From Chrysoporthe austroafricana (taxonomy: Eukaryota; Ascomycota; Sordariomycetes; Diaporthales; Cryphonectriaceae), in NCBI GenBank assembly GCA_001051155.2, contig JYIP02000003.1, forward strand, positions 310,001 to 374,000: a stretch of DNA of 64,000 nucleotides, written 5' to 3'. This document shows, piece by piece, positions 56,626 through 64,000 of this stretch. Made by a program: the position numbers and the translations under genes. How positions within the stretch are numbered: position 1 is the first letter of the stretch; every line of letters starts with the position of its first letter. The notes beneath the pieces were generated by a model. The model searched no databases, had not been told where the DNA came from, and was given only the letters and a program-made list of their open reading frames with translations.

Positions 56626-57886
56626 TCGTGTCCGTCGGTTGTCGGCGCACCCTTCCCCGGCACGCAGTTCGTCGTGCTGCACATGGACACACCTGAGCCG
56701 CGCGCCCTGCCGCTCGGCGTGGCCGGTGAGCTTGCCATCGGCGGCCCGCAGGTTTCGCCCGGATACCTCAACCGGCCCAAGGAGAGGGCACGAGTGTTTA
56801 TCCAAGACGCCAAGCTCGGTAAGCTGTACCGGACTGGCGACAAGGTGCGGGTTGTGTGGTCGGCAGACGGCAGACGGCGAGCCCATGATCGACTTCCTCG
56901 GGCGCACCACTTTTGACCAGGTCAAGCTCAACGGCCGGCGCGTTGAGCTTCCCGAGATCGAGAGCGTACTATCTTCAGCCGAGAGCGTGGCGCAGGTCGC
57001 AGTTCTCGTCTCCAAGTCAACGCTCATGGCCTGTGTCATGCCCTGGGAGGGCGCATGAAATGCGGTCACAATCGAGGGCCAGTGCCGCGCCTAGGCGGAG
57101 CGATATCTGCCAGCCTGGATGCAGCCTCTATTTTACCTCGTCATCGAGCAATTTCCCCGTACCATCAACGGCAAGGTGGACCGCAAGACTCTAGAATTTA
57201 TTATATCCCATCATGACGCAATAATAATGGGCAAGAGAGGCGCTACAACTGTGGTAACAAGTGGGACTGGTACGAATAATGTGAAGCTGGGAAGTTTTGA
57301 AACTACGCATCCCTTTCCCATGGAGTCCATTAACAATAACCTTGTCGCAGATGAATTAGAGGTTGTGAAAATGCAATCCATTCTACTGATACCGCATCTA
57401 TTGTTTATGAAGGCCTTATCGACGCTCTGGATGACAGGATCCAGGGACAAGACAGATCCACCGCCCTCACCAACCTGGGACTTGACAGCCTGCGTGCTCT
57501 AGTATTCTTGCAGAATTTGCAGGAAATGGGGATTAATGAGCTAGAGCTTCACGAAGTTCTGGCGGCTATCACAATAAGCGAGCTGATCGAGGCGGTAGAG
57601 GGACAACGAGTAAGAGAGAGAAACTCAGTCCCGTCTGTCACTGTGGTCGAGGAGTTCAAGACCAGCGAGAGCCTGGCCCAGTTCACTACCATCACGATGA
57701 CCATTGCCGCCACCAACGGCCACGCGGATGAGATCGACGTGAGTGGAATAGTGGTGGACGATGAAGACGCCGTATATGACCTCTCGCTCAAGGCCAAGCT
57801 TCGTCACTTTAACCTCCACTTCCGAGCGTCGTGCCTTGAAGCTCTGGATCTGCCTACCCACCAGGTCGAGCAGGTATTACCCGGGC
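56626..57886 (+). pseudogene. NRPS fragment: adenylation C-terminus, carrier protein, start of a condensation domain
   Basis: Reading in order: VVGAPFPGTQFVVLHM; LPLGVAGELAIGGPQVSPGY and LYRTGDKVR (A7/A8 core motifs); FLGRTTFDQVKLNGRRVELP; LPRTINGKVDRKTLE (the A10 lysine motif); then LTNLGLDSLRALVFLQNLQ, a carrier domain with its phosphopantetheine Ser, and DLPTHQVEQVLP, the entry to a condensation domain. Breaks: a 7-bp tandem duplication (CAGACGG twice, about 56865-56878) shifts the frame inside A; TGA near 57056 and TAG near 57092 lie between A and A10; the frame changes again before the carrier domain; and the C domain stops after a few residues. The N-terminal A domain with the specificity pocket is absent, so the substrate cannot be inferred. 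Confidence 0.82.
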
Positions 57887-58174
57887 TATAACTTCGAGGA
57901 GAACCCGATGGCGCCCTACAAGGAGATTGACATTGGTTATTTGATCGCTACGGAGCTGTGGCTCGGCCACCAGCACTGGGACGAGAAGATGCTGCTCCGG
58001 TGCATGTACAACGTGCGGCGTCTATGCTATGAGTTCCTGATGCGGGATTGGGTGCTCGGGGCCTTGTCGGCGCTGGATGAGGCCATCGTGCGGATTGCGT
58101 CCAAGCTAGGCGCACCGTTCTATACTGGTTTACAAGTGAAGTTGGGGGACAGGTATAATACTTCCAAGTTCTAG
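57881..58174 (+). pseudogene. Unidentified coding remnant after the NRPS piece
   Basis: In the next frame about 95 codons are open and look genuinely coding (NPMAPYKEIDIGYLIATELW, LGHQHWDEKMLLRCMYNVRR, LCYEFLMRDWVLGALSALDE). Many aromatic and charged residues and a helical pattern are visible. I do not recognise the family, and it is not an obvious part of a condensation domain. It ends at a normal stop. It probably belongs to a different gene joined to the NRPS piece by a rearrangement. Confidence 0.45.
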
Positions 58175-58545
58175 AGGCGTTCGCGATGCTTTAATTTATT
58201 CAGATCTGTATTCCTTCAAACTACTTCCTTCAAACCGCTCCGTCGAATCTTCCGTACGTGATCGAAAATTTGGCGTATGGTAGGTTTTTTCTACATTTCA
58301 TAGTAGTACAATAGCCCCTTCAGGCTTGTTGTATCTATTTGTAGCAGTCCGTATTTCAGGCGCTGTTAATTATATCCAATATATCATGCGCTTTCCGGTC
58401 ACTTAACAAAGCCCCGACACCTACGTCCAGGTAATGAGCCCAGCTCCCCCCCCCCAAAAAAAATTCCACCGCTTCATTGAAGCCAGAATAGAAGCTTCCC
58501 TGTTATTTACAGAAAATACCATAAAGAGCAAGAAGAATGAACAGC
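58175..58545. other. Convergent intergenic gap
   Basis: Lies between the end of the remnant and the end of the regulator gene on the other strand. C- and A-homopolymers at about 58447-58462. No gene. Confidence 0.55.
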
Positions 58546-60622
58546 CTAGAAGTTAGGCAGTGGAAACTCGTTTGTCGGTAGTACGGCGCTCATGAAGACA
58601 GGATGGGTCTCCAACGTATCAGCCAGGTAGCCTGCCTTCTGGATACCCGTCGCGGAGCGGATGGCGCGCAGGCGGTCCACGACCCAGGCGTGCGTCTCCG
58701 GCGTGTTGATCGGCAGGCTGCCGGCGAGGAACAGAAACCAGAGCAGGAAGTAGGGCCCCGAGGCCGGGACGAGGCGCGGTATGTCGCTGGTGCTGCAGTC
58801 CAGGTACGACGTCCCCATGTCGGCCTCGTGGTGCACGTAGCCCAGCATCTGCGGCACGGAGGCGAGGATGCCGTCGCGCATCTCCGCCGTCGTCTCCAAC
58901 ACCCTCTGTAGCAGGCCCGCGTAGGCGCCTCCGTCCGGGGCCAGCTCGTGCGGTGCCCAGGCGAGCCCCTCGCGCAGCAGCAAGCAGTAGATGGACTGGT
59001 TCAAGAAGATGCGACACGCGCGTATGCCGTCCCACACCTTGGCCACCCACGTGTTGTAGTAAATGTGGTAGGTGCTGTGGTACACGATGCGCGGGTTCGC
59101 CCCCGGGTCGCTGACCGTCTTGAAGCGCCAGTGGACAGGCAGCTCGGCGACCAGGTTCTCGAGCCGCCGGTCCAGCTCGACGGCGTGAGAGAGAAGCTGC
59201 TCCCACTCGTCGGGCAGGAAGGGCGTCTCCTCATCGGGGCCCAACCGGTGGCACAGGTCCATCACCTCGATATGGGCCGTGCTCAGGACCCAGGACGGGG
59301 ACTGCCGGGCCACGTTCCGCTCCATCTCGACGCGCAGGAAGCGCAGGCGCGGCGGCACAGGGTGGCCGTACCGGGAACAGAGCGTCAGCACGTGGGACAA
59401 GGCCTCGCCGAATATCCGCAGGCCCAGGTTCGTCCGGAACTGGGCCGTGCCGCGGTGCATCAGCAGATTTGCCACGCCGTTGATGTGCTGCCTCCACGCC
59501 TCCAGGGACTCATTGCCGGAGCAGGTGATGGTCTCAAAGAGGCCCAGCACCATGACAGCGAAGATGGTGCTGTCATTGTTGGTCTGGCGAGCATCCACGA
59601 GTGCCGCATTCACCCGCTCTATGGCTTTGGCGTAGCTGGCGCGCGCCTTGCACATGATGCTCTCGGCTCCTGTGGTGCTGGCCAGCCCGGCGAGGCCGGC
59701 CGCACGAATGGCCAGCTGCGCCAGCTCCGTGTCGCCCAGCGGGTCGGCGAGGATGTCCAAGGTGTAGTTGAGAAACCCAGGGCAAGGTCCAGAGTTCCGG
59801 AGGACGTAGTTGGTCAGGAAGTAGCTCATCCCCAGTTCGTGAAGGCTATCGGACGGCACTGCCGGGGCGAGCAGCATTGGCATGGCCTGGGCATCCAGGT
59901 CGTAAGTCCGCGACGGGGGCTGACGAGAGGAGGAGGATGTCGGAGGGGCCAGCCGGTCTAGGTCCCAGGACGTATCCACGTCGTCGACGAACAAGTCCAG
60001 CTCATCCGGTGCAAGCGGGTGGTCGGCGTCGATAACAATGTCTGTGACGCCGTCTTCGTATACTTCTCTTCCCCTCCCTTCCACGTCGCCCCCGTCCTCA
60101 TCTCGGCCCGAGTCCTCCTCATCGCCGTCATCGTTGCCGCCTCGAGCCGAGCTGTTCGCTGTGTGGTCGGACAGCGCAGCCGAGGCATGCGACCCGGCTA
60201 ACGACGGCGACGAGGGTGGGGGAGGAGACTGCGCGGGTGCCGGTGAGCTGCCCGAGGCTAGGGCCCTGCGGTGTGGTTTGAGGGTGCGGACGCGATCAAT
60301 GACCTGCGTCGTCTCGTCGCGGAAGATGAGGCTCGATGCGTCGTGATAACCGGGGCATTTCTGGCCTGTCCGGCGGCCTGCAGCGCACGCACCCGGTCAG
60401 TCTCTCGGCCAGGAGGCCAGGATCGGGAGGCGAGGCGCATAACGTACACTGTCCACAAGCCGGAATAGCTTTGTCGCACTGGATGGGTAAGTAGCTCCGT
60501 CAGCCTCGATGTGCAGCTATCCACAAGAGTATACGGAGTCTCGACAGACAAGGGGCACGCACCCGCCTCTTCTTGGCGCGGCAGAGGCTGCAGTTCGCCG
60601 ACGGGCGCCCACAGTATACCAT
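58546..60622 (-). CDS. Zn2Cys6 transcription factor with fungal-specific TF domain
   Basis: Exons 60622-60563, 60478-60448 and 60377-58546 splice to 640 residues. The binuclear zinc cluster is split over all three exons yet perfect: Cys11-x2-Cys14-x6-Cys21-x6-Cys28-x2-Cys31-x6-Cys38 (CSLCRAKKRRCDKAIPACGQ, then CRRTGQKC), followed by PGYHD. An acidic linker (GGNDDGDEEDSGRDEDGGDV) and a Pro/Ser-rich part lead to the helical fungal-specific TF domain (Fungal_trans_2 type). That domain holds ITCSGNESLEAWRQHINGVA and LMHRGTAQF. The linker could be part of an activation surface. It is probably nuclear and DNA-binding, and may have been the pathway-specific regulator of the broken cluster upstream. 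No damage is seen. Confidence 0.9.
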
Positions 60623-61084
60623 GGCCACTAATTAACTACTAAGTAATACTGCGTGGACGTGCCTATCGTCGGGGGCCCAGTATAGTCGCGACGCTCGCAA
60701 AGCTTGGCGGTATTAGGTGCGGCCAGAATGCTGAAAGCGGGTGCCTTTTTTTCCTCTTCGGCCGTCTACAGGCCGCTTATGTGCCGGCTTCTGATTGTAC
60801 AGTCACCTCATGCATGGCCTGATGAGAGGAGGGGCGCTTCCTTCATGCGCTGGACGTAAATGTCGCAGCAGCATTTGCTCTACAATTGGCCAAAGCTGGG
60901 GCGGCTGAGCCGAATTGCCGATGAGTCAGATTCGCACCTCTTGTATTAGGAATAGGCTCTTTACTGCTATTGTATTAGTTGAGTGACAACATGACGGAGG
61001 AATTACATTGCTGTTCAAGCAAGCCTGAGCTGTCTGCAGAATAGCTTCTTGGTGGTCAACTGATCTCAGTCGGCTCATCTTTCT
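60623..61084. other. Intergenic, promoter side of the regulator
   Basis: Holds the upstream region of the Zn2Cys6 gene. No zinc-cluster exon for the fragment that follows at 61085 could be found. Confidence 0.5.
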
Positions 61085-61225
61085 CTCGACGACTACCCCG
61101 TCGGCACCGTCCTGCGGCTCTCACTGCAGTTCGCCGCCATCGCCGGCCTGGTCCTCAACGACGGCTGCAGCGCGCCAGGGTCGAGGACGGTGTTGAGCAG
61201 AGCTCACGTGGCTGGGGGGCCAGAG

Positions 61226-61267
<42 letters not shown>

Positions 61268-61722
61268 AACAACGACGACCAGGTCGAAGAGAGGCCGGGC
61301 GGCGCCGCGCTCGAGGCACCGACGATACTTCTCCTGTTGAGCGGGTACATGTGGCTGGTGCGCATCTTCAACGTGGTGCTGGGCCACTTCTGCAAGCACC
61401 TGAACCGCATGCCGAGCCGCCATGACCACGACGGCAGCAGGCACGGCAGCACGGCAGCGGCAGGCCGGATGCTGCGGCTGGGCAAGCTCCACTGCGCCAA
61501 CACGGCCCTCAGCCTGCAGAGAATACATATAGCCGTGTCTATGCTGCTGGATGCGCTGCACGATGTCGAGGGGCACCTGGGCCGCGGGGAAAGGTGGTGC
61601 GCGATCTAGCCGTAGCCTTGCTCTATGATAGCCTGGGTAGACTCCAGAACGATGGCCCCGCCGGTTCGGACAAGAGCGTGATGGCGGTAAAAGACCTTCT
61701 GCGGGAGAAGTTGGGTCTCTAG
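61085..61722 (+). pseudogene. C-terminal fragment of a regulator, AflR-domain-like
   Basis: The frame begins LDDYPVGTVLRLSLQFAAIA without a start codon, passes a Gly tract encoded by a GGC microsatellite, and continues PTILLLLSGYMWLVRIFNVV, LGHFCKHL, LRLGKLHCANTALSLQRIHI, AVSMLLDALHDVEGHLG. This helical pattern resembles the C-terminal regulatory region of aflatoxin-regulator-type Zn2Cys6 proteins. Near 61590 the frame shifts, after which VVRDLAVALLYDSLGRLQND ... LREKLGL finishes the protein. The 5' part with the zinc cluster is missing. Family assignment is tentative. Together with the intact regulator just upstream it suggests that two regulators once served this locus. Confidence 0.5.
61227..61266 (+). 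repeat. GGC triplet microsatellite
   Basis: About 13 GGC units inside the regulator fragment, encoding a poly-Gly run in that frame. Confidence 0.92.
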
Positions 61723-63063
61723 TATATGTGGCGATATTTTAGTGAAGTGGAAGCCTGGTTGTACACGTATATAGATGCTTAAAGCACATAACGTATTTGA
61801 CATATTTATGAAAATTTATACCCAACGACCATTATTATTGTCAACGTCGACGAGTCTCTCAGCATCGGGCTATTTTCAGTGACTGTATCGGTCTATATTG
61901 AGTTATCTGACTGACAAGTTGCCTTGCTTAGCCCGTCGTCTTACGATTGTTATCCTGAGAGTCAATTCACGTGCGAAGTCTGTATCGTCGCGTGGTTTCA
62001 GTTTGGTCTGTTCCAGTGTTCTTCCGAACTGCATGCATGTTTGATCGGGAGCTAATTAGGTGATCCAGATCACTCTCTTTCAATTTCCACTTCGAGTACT
62101 AACCCGCAAGACTTCTCATCTTCGTCTCCCGTTTTGCGGCATTCCGAGTGAAGCCCGCCTCGCTTGGGAACGAGCTGATATTCGACTTGTAAACCGTCAT
62201 TCCTCACGCACATCTAAGAGAAAGGGGACACACGAAGAAGACGGGACCAGTTGCTGCATCTGTTTGCTACATTGATCGTGCCATGCCTGCTCTCGTCTCG
62301 CTTCCGACCTCGCTATGATTTGGTGGTTCCTCATGCCCAGACTGATCCAGTGGAACCCCCCCCCCGTCTCGGAGGTCCATTCCCTTCGACTATGTGCTAC
62401 TATGAATCTAGGCTGAGGTACATACGAGGCAGATATTATTCCGAGTACTCACACGGACAGAGTAAAACCTTTTAGCGCTCCATGTTGTCTGCCAGTATCA
62501 TTGTGGCATCTACACCGCTTTACAGGTGGACGGGAGCATCCAACCCTTCGCCCTCAGCACTGGACTAGAGAATCGATAGTTGCAGATATATAACAAGAGA
62601 GATATCTGGCTACGAGCTAAGCATTTTCTTCCCTCTAGGTATTCCAGGTACATGTAGGATCGTTCCTGGTGGAGTATTAAGCCATGTCCTCCCCTGTGGC
62701 TACGTCAGAGCGAAGATCTGAAGAATGTCCTGTAGAAGGCATTCAGCAATCCTCTGTCCTTCCTGTTCTATGCATTTCTATATTATTTTCTCTCCTCCAT
62801 TTCAAGCCCGTCCAAATTCTCACCTTTATAACGTGACTGTTGAGAGGTTGTTGGACAGAGGGGCCACGAAGGGTTTGGGTAGTATTATTATACTTCCCAC
62901 GCGCTAGGCTTATCGGCCGACCCCGGCACGCCGCCGACCTCATCAACAACAACGCGCCAACACGCCCACAGCCCTGCTTGTTGTCCACCTTCTTTTCTCA
63001 CCACGGCTACGGTACGGCGTGCTTTCCCCTCCCTTCGCGCGCGCCCAAACAAACAAACAGACC
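61723..63063. other. Intergenic, no gene seen
   Basis: Nothing recognised. The stretch just before 63064 is pyrimidine- and AC-rich, with CAAACAAACAGACC leading to the start codon, as in fungal leaders. Confidence 0.5.
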
Positions 63064-64000
63064 ATGGACCTCCTCAAGCGCTTCATATCCCTCTTCAAGC
63101 TGCCCCTCGCGGTCATCTCCGTCCTCCGCGCGCTGTACAGCGACTACTCCGCTCTGCTTGCGCGCGCGCGCTCGCCGCCTGGCATCCCGGTGCCCAACCC
63201 TTCGAGCGCCTTCTGGCAGGACGCCCCGCCGTACCCGGAGCTCTGCGACGTCCGGTCCGCGGCCGGGCCGCCCGAGACGGCCGACATCGTGATCATCGGC
63301 TCGGGCATCACGGGCGCGGCGGTCGCGAGGACGGTGCTGCGGGAGCTGGCGCGGAAGCGGGGCGGTGGCGACCCCGGGCGGGAGGCGGCGGAGGCAGAGA
63401 CGGATGGGGACGAGGAAAAGGAGCAGGATGAGCTCCACGCGGCGCAGCGGCGGCGGCGGCGGCGCTGGGTCCGCGTCCTGGTGCTGGAGGCCCGCCAGCT
63501 CTGCTCCGGCGCCACAGGGCGCAACGGCGGCCACATCAAGGCGTCGCCGCACGAGCTCTTCCACCGGCTCACGCACGCCGGCGGGCTGCCGCCGCGCCGC
63601 GCCGCGCGGCTGTGCGCGCTCCAGACTAGCCACCTGCAGGCGCTCGGCGAGGTCGCCCGGGCCGAGGGCGTCGCGGCCGTCGCAGAGTTCCGCGAGGTGC
63701 GCACCGTCGACCTCGCTGTGGACCCGGACATCGACGCGCGCATGAAGGCGCAGGCGGACGAGTTCGCGCCGCACCGGCCGCCGGGGTACGAGATGCGAAG
63801 CTACTCGGGCGACGAGGCGCGGGCGCTGTTCGGCGCCAGCGCGCACGTCGTGGGCGCCGTCGAGTACCCCGCGGGCGCGCTCTGGCCGTACCGCTTCGTC
63901 ACGGCCCTGTGGCGGAGGCTGCTGGACCAGTTCCCGGGCGAGTTGGCCATCGAGACGGGCACGGCGGTGACGGCCGTCGAGGTCCGCGGCGGGGATCCCA
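63064..64000 (+). CDS. FAD-dependent oxidoreductase (DAO family), 5' part
   Basis: The frame opens at ATG 63064 and is open to the right edge, giving 312 residues. After a hydrophobic N-terminus (LLKRFISLFKLPLAVISVLR) that may anchor it to a membrane or target it, the sequence reads FWQDAPPYPEL and ETADIVIIGSGITGAAVART, the GxGxxG FAD site of the DAO superfamily. A charged low-complexity insert (about residues 100-137) interrupts the fold. VLVLEARQLCSGATGRNGGH follows, the Glu that binds the ribose and the conserved SGATGRNGGH loop. The very GC-rich composition matches the FAD monooxygenase at 50 kb. It probably oxidises an amine or amino-acid-like substrate; the C-terminal substrate part is outside the window. 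Confidence 0.85.
   Translation, partial: MDLLKRFISLFKLPLAVISVLRALYSDYSALLARARSPPGIPVPNPSSAFWQDAPPYPELCDVRSAAGPPETADIVIIGSGITGAAVARTVLRELARKRGGGDPGREAAEAETDGDEEKEQDELHAAQRRRRRRWVRVLVLEARQLCSGATGRNGGHIKASPHELFHRLTHAGGLPPRRAARLCALQTSHLQALGEVARAEGVAAVAEFREVRTVDLAVDPDIDARMKAQADEFAPHRPPGYEMRSYSGDEARALFGASAHVVGAVEYPAGALWPYRFVTALWRRLLDQFPGELAIETGTAVTAVEVRGGDP

Noticed and set aside
58948..59961. 337-codon plus-strand frame opposite the regulator
   Set aside because: Antisense shadow of the Zn2Cys6 gene; no family, no start context and biased composition.
1..64000. CRISPR arrays, operons, ribosome binding sites, rRNA genes
   Set aside because: The DNA is eukaryotic and spliced. No regular repeat-spacer arrays or rRNA stretches were seen. 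tRNA genes were looked for by eye only and none was recognised.

Overview
The window looks like nuclear DNA of a filamentous ascomycete. Introns are 48-100 bp with GT..AG ends and CTAAC/CTGAC-type branch sites. Gene families are typical of Pezizomycotina: a 14-TM MFS exporter, Zn2Cys6 regulator, NCS1 permease, BBE-type oxidase, tannase, GH5_12 and an ataxin-2 homologue. A Fot1/pogo transposon carries RIP-like damage. A Sordariomycete, perhaps Xylariales, is a guess from gene style, not a demonstrated assignment.

Layout. 0-1.1 kb: broken highly reducing PKS (end of AT, start of DH) beside the first 50 residues of a FAD monooxygenase. 1.9-15 kb: mostly intact accessory genes: an IPNS-like 2OG-Fe(II) oxygenase, an MFS exporter, a Ser/Thr-rich single-pass membrane protein, a four-TM membrane protein, and a divergent pair of a thymine-7-hydroxylase-like dioxygenase and an NCS1 nucleobase permease. 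16-21.8 kb: a block of dying genes: a rhodopsin-like membrane protein, an SDR with one extra base, a UbiA-type prenyltransferase/terpene cyclase and a P450 C-terminus. 22-24.2 kb: a Fot1/pogo element with perfect 55-bp inverted ends and a TA duplication, next to the tail of a second, older element. 25.8-27.4 kb: an apparently intact ten-exon class I terpene synthase. 29.5-41 kb: secreted aspartic protease, 5'-truncated tannase, intact BBE oxidase and a GH5_12 glucosidase with two nonsense codons. 42.3-46.4 kb: the one clear housekeeping gene, the ataxin-2/Pbp1 homologue, preceded by about 3.3 kb of GC-rich, microsatellite-rich DNA. 49.7-61.7 kb: a TetX-like FAD monooxygenase and an intact Zn2Cys6 regulator among broken megasynthase pieces (PKS KR-ACP, NRPS A-T), a P450-reductase tail and a regulator C-terminus, with an intact DUF7702-like membrane protein between them. 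63.1 kb to the edge: 5' part of a DAO-family FAD oxidoreductase.

Together the window reads as a graveyard of specialised-metabolism clusters around a few survivors (terpene synthase, oxygenases, transporters, regulator). Several broken genes are broken the same way: TGG to TAG/TGA or CAG to TAG in frames that are otherwise well kept. That fits C-to-T mutation of the RIP kind acting on gene remnants as well as on the transposon. All homology statements come from reading motifs and domain order; no search was run.
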